DNA from: JBGRQA01 sp041725895 | GTDB lineage: Bacteria > Bacteroidota > Bacteroidia > Bacteroidales > Marinifilaceae | Reading direction: 5' to 3' | DNA length: 64,000 nt | NCBI GenBank assembly: GCA_041725895.1 | Contig: JBGRQA010000006.1 | Location: 186,001-250,000 of the forward strand | Shown: piece after piece, positions 7,937 through 16,604 of the stretch | How the letters are laid out: each line of letters starts with the position of its first letter | How positions within the stretch are numbered: the stretch's first letter is position 1 | Notes under the pieces: model-generated | The model's database searches: none | What the model was told of the DNA's origin: nothing | The model's input: only the letters and a program-made list of their open reading frames with translations | Made by a program: the position numbers and the translations under genes

Positions 7937-8044
7937 TTAGTTGTATTGCAATTTTAGGGCCAAATGGATCGGCAATTCACCGAAGACAAACAGCGACATC
8001 TCATAAGTATGGTTATCCTCAGAAAAAAGCTTGGCAGCGGATCG
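7937..8044 (-). pseudogene. Probable 3' remnant of a lost gene
   Basis: 35 sense codons open on the minus strand between an in-frame stop at 8045-8047 and a TAA at 7937-7939. They end in SLFVFGELPIHLALKLQYN, which looks like the C-terminus of a real protein and is followed by a proper terminator (7882-7916). No start codon or upstream coding sequence fits. I read it as a truncated remnant. Family unknown, and it could be chance. Confidence 0.3.
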
Positions 8045-8047
8045 TTA

Positions 8048-8447
8048 TTCTCCATTTAATTGTAAGTACATAAAATTATATCTTCCGAAAAGCCAAAATA
8101 AAAACGACCCACTGCCAATCTTGCTTTTTACCAATTAACTTAAACAAAATTGCTGAATACTTCTAACCCATTTAGTATTAACAATAAAAAAGTTACGAAG
8201 CTTTTTTCACACAAACAAAAAAAAACGCATCTTTTTTCCCTGCAAATCCCTCTGTCACTTCGCATTACCCTCTGAAAAGCCCCATATACAAGCCTTTTGG
8301 CGTATTAAACTTTTTTATGTTTTTTTTGATAAACACAAACAGAGAAAACACAAACCTTATATGTTCTCATACTGAATCTTACAGCAGTCATCCATCCCAA
8401 AATAACAGATTACAACCCCTCTCGCCCCAAAACCGGGAACAATCCAT
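8048..8447. other. Intergenic, no gene seen
   Basis: Very AT-rich, with several homopolymer runs. It lies downstream of the LytTR regulator (minus strand). No ORF, tRNA or clear hairpin was recognised. Confidence 0.5.
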
Positions 8448-9299
8448 TTATCGACTAAACCGCCCAAAGGTAGTCATCACCTTTTCCATATAGGTTTTGG
8501 AGACCGGAAAGGTCACGGTACAGGGTGAATCCAACTCCAGTCGTAAGCCCTCTTTCTCCTTGCGGATGAGCTTTACCTTCTCAAAATTCACCATAAAGGA
8601 ACGGTGACAGCGCACCACCTCCAGCTTGGCCAATTGGGCTTCCATCCTCTTTAGCGAATTGCGAAGCACAAACCGCACTACCTTCTCCCTGTCCTGGTAG
8701 TAGATGTTCACGTAATTGTCGGCCGCCTCCAGGTAGTAGAAATCCTCTGCCTTTACCGAAAACCGGAGCACCCCGTTTTCATCGCAAAAGGGAATCATAT
8801 TCTTATGCGGCACCGCTTCGGGATGCTCCTGCTCCAAAAGATTCAGCTGCTTCTCCTTTTCCCGCCACGAAAAATAGAGCCAGAGCACCGAATAGGGCAG
8901 CAACAATACCAGGGAGGTATTCTCAACCGACACCGCAAGCAATTGTGAAAAATCCCGGCCATCACTCAGGGCAAACTTTTCGAAAGCTGCATAAAACATA
9001 GCCATGCAAAAAACCTCCAGCAGCATCCAACCAATATATTGCCAATACCGAAGCTCATGCTTTCGGCAGTACCGAAACATCAACACCCTGCTGATTACCA
9101 CTACCAAAACACCGGTGAGAATTACCAGGCTGGAATAGAAAAACAATTCCCAACGGGTAACATGATACAAGGTTTGCACCCCAAAAGGAGAATAAATATT
9201 AATAAACACCAGGGCAAAAACCGAAGTAGACAGAATCAGACGAACCAGATTCCCCTTAGCGGTCAGATAGGAAGGAATGGGGGTTTGGAAGTTCAACAT
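8448..9299 (-). CDS. Membrane-bound LytTR-family transcriptional regulator
   Basis: 283 residues. The N-terminal half holds four predicted membrane helices (about 20-38, 51-70, 84-104, 124-143), then a charged linker and a C-terminal LytTR DNA-binding domain (about 168-280) with the typical EDFYYLEAADNYVNIYY, LRNSLKRMEAQL and VVRCHRSFMVNFEKV blocks. It has no receiver domain, so it is not a classical response regulator; the membrane part presumably senses a signal directly. No histidine kinase is adjacent and its targets are unknown. LytTR proteins bind paired direct repeats; none was identified here. Confidence 0.9.
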   Translation of the reverse strand: MLNFQTPIPSYLTAKGNLVRLILSTSVFALVFINIYSPFGVQTLYHVTRWELFFYSSLVILTGVLVVVISRVLMFRYCRKHELRYWQYIGWMLLEVFCMAMFYAAFEKFALSDGRDFSQLLAVSVENTSLVLLLPYSVLWLYFSWREKEKQLNLLEQEHPEAVPHKNMIPFCDENGVLRFSVKAEDFYYLEAADNYVNIYYQDREKVVRFVLRNSLKRMEAQLAKLEVVRCHRSFMVNFEKVKLIRKEKEGLRLELDSPCTVTFPVSKTYMEKVMTTFGRFSR

Positions 9300-9432
9300 A
9301 GGCGTGGGAATTTTAATACGTTCAACAATATTATATTTCTATATGTTTTTTTGTGGTAAAAAAGGATCATTATTTTGTTCAAAGAATATTTACATATAAA
9401 AACTCCTCATCCAAAATCGCATTAACTTTAAT

Positions 9433-9635
9433 CGTAGCACCTCGGCATTGGCAACGGAGGTGGGGCCCCATAGGCGAAAAAGGCGTTAAGAACAGAATGC
9501 TGTTTGAGCCGAGGAACGAGGTGAGTTCATTCTGTTTAGCCTTCGTGCCGTGATGGGTCAGCGAGTGCCGTAGCCTAGAATTTTTGGTACTTTTTTTTCA
9601 TGAAAAAAGTACAGGCCCGTCCGGCTAAAGGACGA
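9433..9635. repeat. Structured noncoding element with nested hairpins
   Basis: A GC-richer block of about 200 bp in an AT-rich gap. It contains the palindrome TGGGGCCCCA (9461-9470), the inverted repeat AACAGAATG / CATTCTGTT (9491-9499, 9528-9536), a 10-bp stem GTACTTTTTT / AAAAAAGTAC (9587-9612) and CGTCC / GGACG (9618-9634). The sequence resembles multicopy intergenic elements I associate with Bacteroidota, but copy number cannot be judged from this window. The ORFs across it are not convincing. Nothing else is seen in 9300-9893. Confidence 0.5.
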
Positions 9636-9893
9636 AAGTATAATATCTAGAAATTCCTTTGAACAAAAACACCAACTATAATCCATATAACCCCAAAATT
9701 ATTCATTTCTCCCCAATAATGTCTTTACTGCTCACAAAACTCCACGGGGTTCTAAATTCTTCTACCCCACCATGTCGAAATTCACCCCACCACACCCACT
9801 TTTATCCCATTCCCCAGGCTCGTATCCCTCTTATTTGAGCTTCTTTACCACATCCCCTTACTTTGCCTCCGAAAACTCAATATTCAATGCCCT

Positions 9894-11054
9894 ATGCAAT
9901 ACACCCAACTCTTTTCCCATCTCAAACAATGCTTCGGCACCGAGCAAAAAAAGGTGAAAATTCCCAACTCCAACATCGAAATTCAATGGCACCCCTTTAC
10001 GGCCACCCCCCGGTTCTCTATCCCTTCCCTTGCCAACTGTCCCAATGCCTTGAGTTCCCTCCCCGATGACAAAATACCCGAAAACCGAATCTTTAGCTAC
10101 CCCGTTTTTGTTCCCGAGACCCGCGGCAAGCTCTCCGATCCCCTGCTCCTGCTGCATGGCCTCAACGAACGAAGCTGGGAGAAATACCTCCCCTGGGCCT
10201 ATCGTCTTTGCGAAAGTACCGGCCGGCCCGTTGTCCTCTTCCCCATCGCATTTCACATGAACCGGGCCCCCAAAGACTGGGGCAACCCCAGGGCCATGCT
10301 TCCCGTTCTGAAGCAGCAGCAAAGTAAAAAATTCCCCAACGCCACCTTCGTCAACATCGCCCTGAGTGAGCGGTTGCGAAACAATCCCCTGCGTTTTTTC
10401 GTTTCGGGGCATCAGAGTGCCTGCGATATCGAGCACCTCTGCGCTGCTATTCGCGATGGCAAACACCCCCTGTTCCGCAAAGGCAGCCGGATCGATTTCT
10501 TCTCCTACTCCATCGGGGCCTTTCTGTCGCAGATCCTCTTCCTGGCCAATCCCCGGGGACTATTCAGCCATTCGCGGCTCTTTATGTTCTGTGGCGGCTC
10601 GGTATTCAGCCGGATGGATGGCAACTCCCGAATGATTATGGACAGCAAAGCCTTCGACCTGCTGCTGGATTACTACGTATTCGCCCTATCCCCTAAGCTA
10701 CAGGAATCCGACCCCTTTGCCCGCTTCCTCACCCAAACCCCGATGGGTAAAGCCTTTCGGGCCATGTTGGACGACTCCCAACTGAAAGCCTATCGGGAAA
10801 CCGCCTTCCGTAAAATAGGGAAGCAGATGCACGCCATCGCCCTTGAACAGGACAAAGTGATTCCCGCCCCATCAATTGTTCACACCCTTTGCAGCTGGGA
10901 TCCCGCCATGAAAAACACCGTGGAAATCCGGAATTTTCCCTTTCCCTGCTCCCATGAAACCCCCTTTCCGATTGGCAATACCCAAATCTCACCCCTGGTA
11001 GACCAATGCTTTGAGGAAGTATTCCAACAGGCCGCCAGTTTCCTCACTCCCTGA
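9894..11054 (+). CDS. Alpha/beta-hydrolase-like protein (DUF6051-like)
   Basis: 386 residues resembling the Bacteroidota family DUF6051. The features suggest an alpha/beta hydrolase: LLLLHGLNERSWEKYLPWA (84-102) fits the oxyanion-hole loop after strand 3, SYSIG (204-208) fits the nucleophile elbow with Ser206, and D320 (EQDKVIP) and H354 (CSHETPF) are in the right order for the catalytic acid and base. No signal peptide, so it is likely cytosolic. The ATG at 9894 gives MQYTQLFSHLKQCFG, which looks genuine. The substrate is unknown. It faces convergently towards the gene at 11203-11907 across a hairpin. Confidence 0.75.
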   Translation: MQYTQLFSHLKQCFGTEQKKVKIPNSNIEIQWHPFTATPRFSIPSLANCPNALSSLPDDKIPENRIFSYPVFVPETRGKLSDPLLLLHGLNERSWEKYLPWAYRLCESTGRPVVLFPIAFHMNRAPKDWGNPRAMLPVLKQQQSKKFPNATFVNIALSERLRNNPLRFFVSGHQSACDIEHLCAAIRDGKHPLFRKGSRIDFFSYSIGAFLSQILFLANPRGLFSHSRLFMFCGGSVFSRMDGNSRMIMDSKAFDLLLDYYVFALSPKLQESDPFARFLTQTPMGKAFRAMLDDSQLKAYRETAFRKIGKQMHAIALEQDKVIPAPSIVHTLCSWDPAMKNTVEIRNFPFPCSHETPFPIGNTQISPLVDQCFEEVFQQAASFLTP

Positions 11055-11117
11055 ATCCCGATGCCCGGAACCCGGAATCCCAATCCTCGGGACCAGACAA
11101 GCTGGCCGGAATCCAAA

Positions 11118-11160
11118 ACAAAAAAAAAGCCCCCCGAGGATAAACCGCCGGAGAGGCTTT
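11118..11160 (-). terminator. Terminator between convergent genes
   Basis: A stem with AAAGCC...GGCTTT at its base and a CCG/CGG core, followed on the minus strand by nine T. It serves the gene at 11203-11907 and may also stop transcription from the plus-strand hydrolase gene. Confidence 0.7.
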
Positions 11161-11202
11161 CAAAAAAACAAAAATGAATGCAAGCAAATAAAAATGAAGA
11201 TA

Positions 11203-11907
11203 TTAATTATTGTATTCGGTTTGAGGTTCCTCCTCACTCTCCTGCTTGGCTTGTGATTTGGAAGGAAATTTGAACCACTGCAGCATCTCCTCATCTTCGT
11301 CGTAAATAATACGTGCTGCCTTAAAGTAAACTGCCAGCTTTTCGTACAATTTGTTGAGCTTCTCTCCCCGTTGTTCAGCCGCCCGACTTCGCTCCATCAC
11401 AGCTTGACTTTGCTCGTCCATAAGCGATTTCAAATTACTCTTGTGAGTTAGGATAGTCTCAAAAGTTTCCTCAGTCCAGCCATTGGCAAGCATGGTCTCC
11501 TTGTAACGAGTGGCCACCATATGCACATCGGTCAGCAACACATTCATGTGTTTGGCTGTCCGGCGGGCCAAATCGTAATCATTAAACCCAAACTGATTCC
11601 AAATCTTCTTCTCGTTGGGAAAGGCCAACTCCACATCAAACCTGAGCCGCTTGTAAAATTTACGGCAGCCTTCCATTTCCGTTTCCACATTCTCGGTACA
11701 CTTGGCCTGAATGTCCACATAAACATTATCTGAGGGAATACTATTGGCCTCCTGGTAATTGTCTTTTAATGCCTGTAGCCCCTCCGGAGTAAAATGAGGT
11801 GAGAAAAGAATAAAATCCGGGTGTTTCTCCTCAATCAGATTGATACGAGGACTGGAAAAACTGATAAAACCGGCATCTGACCCATGGTACAATCTACTTT
11901 GATTCAT
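11203..11907 (-). CDS. Hypothetical protein, mostly helical
   Basis: A 234-residue cytosolic protein with no signal peptide or membrane segment. The middle and C-terminal parts are rich in charged helices (for example SQAVMERSRAAEQRGEKLNKLYEKLAVY) ending in an acidic tail. The N-terminus (NQSRLYHGSDAGFISF) and an NDYDLARRTAKHMNVLL segment look conserved, but no family was recognised. The coding quality (codon use, terminator after the stop) supports a real gene. It appears monocistronic. Confidence 0.7.
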   Translation of the reverse strand: MNQSRLYHGSDAGFISFSSPRINLIEEKHPDFILFSPHFTPEGLQALKDNYQEANSIPSDNVYVDIQAKCTENVETEMEGCRKFYKRLRFDVELAFPNEKKIWNQFGFNDYDLARRTAKHMNVLLTDVHMVATRYKETMLANGWTEETFETILTHKSNLKSLMDEQSQAVMERSRAAEQRGEKLNKLYEKLAVYFKAARIIYDEDEEMLQWFKFPSKSQAKQESEEEPQTEYNN

Positions 11908-12297
11908 AGCAATAAGATTTTTTTTTGAAAATTTGACATTATCTTTTTTTAACCCTAATTCAAATTACAAAATTTGGCAGAAGACCTTCGGTTTACCTAT
12001 AACTAACAATAAAAAATATAACTTAAATACTACCTCCCCGAAAAGCCTCCTGCCAGAATTACACTAAAAAATCATATCATGATCAATTAATTCTAAACAG
12101 TATAGAAGTTACAAAGCTTTCCAATTCCACCCAAATATTTTTTCTTTTTTTTACAACTTCACCCAAGTTATTTTCTGAATAGCAACAGCTTGCCCCACCA
12201 ACAGGGACTTTCAGAATCATAAAAAACAATCACCATACTACTTTACACCCACCACACAACACATTCCTATCTCTTACCTGTTCGAACCGGACCTGAA
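11908..12297. other. Intergenic, no gene seen
   Basis: AT-rich spacer upstream of the gene at 11203-11907 (its promoter should be near the left end), running into the 41-bp minisatellite. No RNA gene or ORF is supported. Confidence 0.5.
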
Positions 12298-12564
12298 ACC
12301 TTTGCCGGAAGTACTTTCCAATCCGCGTCAACCCTGAGACCTTTGCCGGAAGTACTTTCCAATCCGCGCCAACCCTGAGACCTTTGCCGGAGGTACTTTC
12401 CAATTCGCGCCATCCCTGAGACCTTTGCCGCAGGTACTTTCCAATTCGCGCCATCCCTGAGACCTTTGCCGCAGGTACTTTCCAATTCGCGCCATCCCTG
12501 AGACCTTTGCCGCAGGTACTTTCCAATTCGCGCCATCCCTGAGACCTTTGCCGGAGGTACTTTG
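12298..12564. repeat. 41-bp tandem repeat, about 6.5 copies
   Basis: The phrase ACCTTTGCCG recurs at 12298, 12339, 12380, 12421, 12462, 12503 and 12544, exactly 41 bp apart. The unit continues with GAGGTACTTTCC, AAT.CGCGCCA and ACCCTGAG. Copies 4-6 are almost identical and the outer ones have diverged, the usual pattern of an expanding minisatellite. The repeats abut directly with no spacers, so this is not a CRISPR array. The period is not a multiple of three, so the open frames on the minus strand are meaningless. Confidence 0.95.
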
Positions 12565-13008
12565 ACCCTTGCCGCCACCGGAAAACGCCAAACTACCGGC
12601 GACACACTCCAAAGTTCCATAGCCCAACCCTAAAGTGTTGACGACAACCCCAAAAATCCCCATGCCCCTTCTCAAAAGACCAGCAACAAGCGGAAAAGAA
12701 CCTCCAACCAAACCGATATACCAGGGGTACAAACTCAAAAGACCCCCGCTACCCCTCTTCCTACCAGCAACCAAAATGAAAATACCACCATCCCAAGCCA
12801 AAAGACCAGCAACCGTTGACAGGCAACATAAGACCGTTGACAGGGGTATTAGATCAAACGACAAAATTCGAAAAACCAACAACAGGGAACTCTTACAATA
12901 GATAAACCATATCTCTCTTTTCAAAAGACTATTACAATTGACAACATTGACAGATACAGTTTGCATAATTTTTTTGTAATTTCGAAGTGTTATCAGTTCT
13001 AAAAGAAC
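12565..13008. other. Intergenic with decayed short repeats, upstream of the defence operon
   Basis: Contains short imperfect repeats (CAAAAGACCAGCAAC near 12673 and 12800; ACCGTTGACAGG near 12814 and 12832) and no credible gene. The last 60 bp before vsr are AT-rich. A TAATTTCG box about 35 bp before the ATG is only a weak match to the -7 consensus, so the operon promoter is not certain. Confidence 0.5.
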
Positions 13009-13428
13009 ATGTCAGACGTTCATTCAAAGAAAACAAGGTCTTTTAACATGTCCCGGATCGGCAGCAAGGACACCACTCCCGAAATGCTCGTCAGGAAATA
13101 TCTGTTTTCTAAAGGTTTCAGATATCGCCTCAATGTTAAAAATCTACCGGGTAAACCTGATATTGTTCTTCGAAAGTATAATACCATTATCTTTGTCAAC
13201 GGTTGTTTTTGGCATGGCCACAAAGGCTGTAAATATTTTGTGGTACCAAAAACCAGAACAGAATGGTGGTTGTCAAAAATATCTGAGACACAAAACCGCG
13301 ACAGAAAAAACTATGAAAACCTTAAAGCTATGGGCTGGAAGGTTATAGTTATCTGGGAGTGCCAACTCAAAGACACCAGGAAAAACCAATTGGAAAAATT
13401 AGTAAAGGAACTGAAAAAGAAAGCATGA
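13009..13428 (+). CDS. vsr: Very short patch repair endonuclease Vsr
   Basis: 139 residues of the Vsr family, PD-(D/E)XK-fold enzymes that nick DNA at T:G mismatches arising from deamination of 5-methylcytosine. Seen: the N-terminal RSFNMSRIGSKDTTPE, metal-ligand Asp51 in PGKPDIV, the FVNGCFWHGHKGC block with His69 and His71, and the C-terminal WKVIVIWECQL strand. It is intact and of normal length. As first gene of the operon it overlaps the methyltransferase by ATGA. Its role is probably to protect the host from mutation at methylated sites, as Vsr does beside Dcm in other systems. Confidence 0.95.
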   Translation: MSDVHSKKTRSFNMSRIGSKDTTPEMLVRKYLFSKGFRYRLNVKNLPGKPDIVLRKYNTIIFVNGCFWHGHKGCKYFVVPKTRTEWWLSKISETQNRDRKNYENLKAMGWKVIVIWECQLKDTRKNQLEKLVKELKKKA

Positions 13429-15068
13429 CAAAACAAATACCGATTATTGACCTATTTGCAGGGCCAGGAGGACTAGGAGAAGGGTTTTCGTCTTTAAAGG
13501 ATGATAAGGGAATTCGTATTTTTGATATAAGACTCTCAATAGAAAAAGATGAACATGCACATCAAACTCTTCGATTAAGAAGTTTTTACCGAAAACTGGA
13601 AGAAATTGGAGTTCCAAACTTATACTATTCTTTTATAAAGGAAAATGATAAAAAAATCAAACTTGGTTTATTCGATAAGCTAAAAGAAGAGTATGCTATA
13701 CAATGGAAAGAAGCAGAACAGGAAGCTTGGCATTGTGAATTACCTTTTGAATTGGAAACAAAAAAACGTAATGGCAAAGAATATACGATAGGATATACGC
13801 CAGAGCAAATCATTGCTAAGCACAAAGAAATAGACGAAAGAATTAAAAAAAGTCTCAAGAAGGAAAAAGACTTTTTATTAATCGGCGGACCGCCATGTCA
13901 GGCTTATTCTTTAGTAGGAAGATCAAGAAACCAAGGGATCTCAAATTCAGATCATCGTGTTCATTTATATAAGGAATACCTTAGGATTATTGCCAAACAT
14001 CATCCCGCAGTTTTTGTAATGGAAAATGTTAAGGGCTTGCTTTCAGCTAAAGTAAATGGTCAAAAAGTATTTGATTTAATTAAACAGGATTTACAGGACC
14101 CAAATTCTGTCTTTCCTGAATTACATTCTCCTAAATATAGAATATACTCATTTGTAAAAACACCCGACAGATATACCCTTAAAGAATTTCCTCTTTACAT
14201 GAATGACATGGAATTTCTTATACAGGCTGAAAAATATGGAATACCTCAACGCAGACATCGTGTAATTCTTCTGGGAGTTCGGGAAGATATCACTTATAAT
14301 GGCAAATTAATTCTAACGAATAACGAAGAAGTAACACTTGAAAGTGTTATCGGCAATCTTCCTGTACTTCGAAGTGGAATTGGCCGTGAAATAGTTGGTA
14401 AAAATGAAAAAGGAAATCATATCTATTCTAAAATAGAAAACACTTCAGAGAATTGGTCTACAGCGGTACGAAATTCTGTCAGGAAATTGGATAAAGAATT
14501 TACCAACCTAAAACTGGATAATTTCAATAAGTTACCAAAAAATCAAGGGGCTAATTTCACTGAAGCTAAATTAAAGGAAGACAATAACCCACTATACGAA
14601 GACTGGTACAAAGATCAGAAGCTAGATGGTGTTCTTAATCACGAAACAAGAACTCATCTAAAGGAAGATTTGTGTCGGTATTTGTTTTCGACTATATATT
14701 TAAAAGAAAAAGGTGATTTTCCTAAATTACGCGATTACCCGGAATGGTTATTGCCGGACCACAAAAATGCCAAAGGAGGTAAGTTTGCGGATCGTTTTAG
14801 AACCCAGCGACCAGATATAGCTGCGACTACAGTAACCAGTCATATTTCAAAAGACGGTCACTATTTTATTCATTACGATCCTAAACAATGTAGAAGTTTA
14901 ACAGTACGGGAGGCAGCCCGAATTCAAACATTCCCTGACAACTACTACTTCTGTGGTACCAGAACCAAGCAATATCACCAAGTAGGGAATGCTGTTCCAC
15001 CTTATTTGGCCAGGAAAATAAGTGTAATTGTTAAGGAAATCTTTAAAAACAATAAAATAACAGAATAA
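13425..15068 (+). CDS. DNA (cytosine-5-)-methyltransferase
   Basis: 547 residues from the ATG at 13425, which overlaps the vsr stop codon (ATGA); the open frame back to 13359 lies inside vsr. The C5-MTase motifs appear in order: I (DLFAGPGGLGEGF, 9-21, SAM binding), IV (GGPPCQAYS, catalytic Cys158), VI (FVMENVKGL, 197-205), VIII (YGIPQRRHRVILLG), IX (LTVREAARIQTFP) and X (QVGNAVPPYLARKI, about 519-532). A long insertion between motifs I and IV (about 40-150) and the region from about 330 to 440 hold the less conserved sequence, including the target-recognition domain. The recognition site cannot be read from sequence. It would mark self DNA for the downstream ATPase/nuclease genes. Confidence 0.95.
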   Translation: MTKQIPIIDLFAGPGGLGEGFSSLKDDKGIRIFDIRLSIEKDEHAHQTLRLRSFYRKLEEIGVPNLYYSFIKENDKKIKLGLFDKLKEEYAIQWKEAEQEAWHCELPFELETKKRNGKEYTIGYTPEQIIAKHKEIDERIKKSLKKEKDFLLIGGPPCQAYSLVGRSRNQGISNSDHRVHLYKEYLRIIAKHHPAVFVMENVKGLLSAKVNGQKVFDLIKQDLQDPNSVFPELHSPKYRIYSFVKTPDRYTLKEFPLYMNDMEFLIQAEKYGIPQRRHRVILLGVREDITYNGKLILTNNEEVTLESVIGNLPVLRSGIGREIVGKNEKGNHIYSKIENTSENWSTAVRNSVRKLDKEFTNLKLDNFNKLPKNQGANFTEAKLKEDNNPLYEDWYKDQKLDGVLNHETRTHLKEDLCRYLFSTIYLKEKGDFPKLRDYPEWLLPDHKNAKGGKFADRFRTQRPDIAATTVTSHISKDGHYFIHYDPKQCRSLTVREAARIQTFPDNYYFCGTRTKQYHQVGNAVPPYLARKISVIVKEIFKNNKITE

Positions 15069-15076
15069 GTCCAATT

Positions 15077-16591
15077 ATGCCTATCCCTAATGTGAATTTT
15101 GAAAATGCATCCCCAAATCCGGAATACCTTATAAAATCAATTGCAGAGCAAGGATATAGCCTTGAAACCTCTTTAGCCGACTTAATGGACAATTCCATTT
15201 CTGCAAATGCTGATAAAATTGAAGTACTAATTGATGCTGATTTTGAACCATTCACTCTGTTTATGGCTGATAATGGGAATGGCATGACTGAGGACGAATT
15301 GAGAAAGAACATGCAATTCCCCAGTAATTCTCCGGAATTCACAAGAAATGAATCGGATTTGGGAAGATTTGGATTGGGATTAAAAACAGCTTCATTTTCA
15401 CAAACAAGAAAGTTCACAGTTTTATCTAAACCAAAAGGGGAAAATAAATTCTGCGGAAGAACTTGGGATGTCGATTATCTTAGGGATAAGGGATGGAAAA
15501 TAATCATCAACTCAGAAGAAGAAATAAATGAATTAATAGCCAGATATAAGCAATTATCCCAAAATCATCTCAACGGCTTTGATAAATTCGAGGTAAATAC
15601 AATTGTGATATGGCAAGGTCTATATAAATTCGAGCACTTTTTAAAACCTGAGAAAAAAAAGACCGCATTAAAGAAGGAAATCAATGAAGTTACCGTTGAT
15701 TATCTTTCTTTGGTTTTTCATAGATTCATGGAGAAAAAAGAAAATCCTCTTCAAATCAGAATAAACAACAAACGCATAAGACCTTTCAATCCTTTTCCTG
15801 AAGAGGAAAAAGATTTTCGGCAACTCGAACCCAAACAAAGTTTCTTTGGGGAAGATGTTGTAAAAATAGAAGGTTTTGTTCTCCCTTCAAGAGCAATAAA
15901 GGAAAGTCAGGATAGCATCACAAATTGGACTACTCGGTTTCGGGGCCTCATGGACATGGAAGGATTGTATATTTACAGGGCAAATCGAATCATTTTGTTT
16001 GGAGGCTGGAATGGCTTAATACGAAAAGCTCCCCGCTTGCAATTGGCTAGATTAAGAGTCGAGGTTGGCAATCAAGTTGACGATCGGTTACATCTAAATG
16101 TAGCCAAATCAAAAATCGCAATTCCTCATGAGTTAAAAATAGCCTTTGAAAGCTATATTGGCGAACTTAAAATTGAAGCTGAGAGAGAATTTTATAACAG
16201 AGGAATAAGAAAATTCTCTGGAAATAAAACCCAAAACCATTTACAGCTGTTTGAACGAAGTAATTCCAATAAAGGTGCAATACTCGAACTCAATCCCAAT
16301 TTTCCCTTAATAACAAGTTTGCAGGAAGGGCTTAGTAAGAAACAAAACTCTCAACTTAATATGCTCTTTAGAATGGTCAATACGAGGATAAATGAAATCA
16401 GACGTGTGCATGAAGAAAAAGAATTTATAGGTATTGAAAAAGAAGATGGTGTTGGGCAGCAAGAGATTGTATACACAATTAAGCAATTATTGGATGTAGG
16501 ATTATCCAAAGAATCTATAAAAAAAGATATTCTACCTAATTTAGGATTTAAATTATCTACCCTCCCGGATGAAATAAAACAACTCTTATAA
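15077..16591 (+). CDS. GHKL (HSP90-like, MORC-type) ATPase
   Basis: 504 residues. The ATP-binding Bergerat fold is at the N-terminus: N box LADLMDNSISA (33-43), G1 box DNGNGM (65-70), G2 box GRFGLGLKTAS (96-106). The following S5-like domain (about 230-370) includes RANRIILFGGW and RLRVEVGNQVDDRLHLNVAKSK. The C-terminus is charged and helical. Families of this kind, related to eukaryotic MORC and MutL, occur beside Z1, DUF4420, AIPR and 5mC methyltransferase genes in predicted R-M-like systems. Such ATPases dimerise on ATP and clamp DNA. It starts 8 bp after the methyltransferase stop and is presumably translated from the same mRNA. No nuclease motif of its own was seen. Confidence 0.9.
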   Translation: MPIPNVNFENASPNPEYLIKSIAEQGYSLETSLADLMDNSISANADKIEVLIDADFEPFTLFMADNGNGMTEDELRKNMQFPSNSPEFTRNESDLGRFGLGLKTASFSQTRKFTVLSKPKGENKFCGRTWDVDYLRDKGWKIIINSEEEINELIARYKQLSQNHLNGFDKFEVNTIVIWQGLYKFEHFLKPEKKKTALKKEINEVTVDYLSLVFHRFMEKKENPLQIRINNKRIRPFNPFPEEEKDFRQLEPKQSFFGEDVVKIEGFVLPSRAIKESQDSITNWTTRFRGLMDMEGLYIYRANRIILFGGWNGLIRKAPRLQLARLRVEVGNQVDDRLHLNVAKSKIAIPHELKIAFESYIGELKIEAEREFYNRGIRKFSGNKTQNHLQLFERSNSNKGAILELNPNFPLITSLQEGLSKKQNSQLNMLFRMVNTRINEIRRVHEEKEFIGIEKEDGVGQQEIVYTIKQLLDVGLSKESIKKDILPNLGFKLSTLPDEIKQLL

Positions 16592-16604
16592 GAAAACTAA
16601 CCTC

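Noticed and set aside
9353..9553. 66-codon plus ORF in the structured element
   Set aside because: It crosses several hairpins and has no sensible composition or start.
12298..12564. Possible CRISPR array at the 41-bp repeats
   Set aside because: The repeat units adjoin directly without unique spacers, no cas genes are near, and the unit is not palindromic. It is a minisatellite.
12230..12966. Minus-strand ORFs over the 41-bp array
   Set aside because: Products repeat with a period not divisible by three and are open in several frames; no start or terminator fits.
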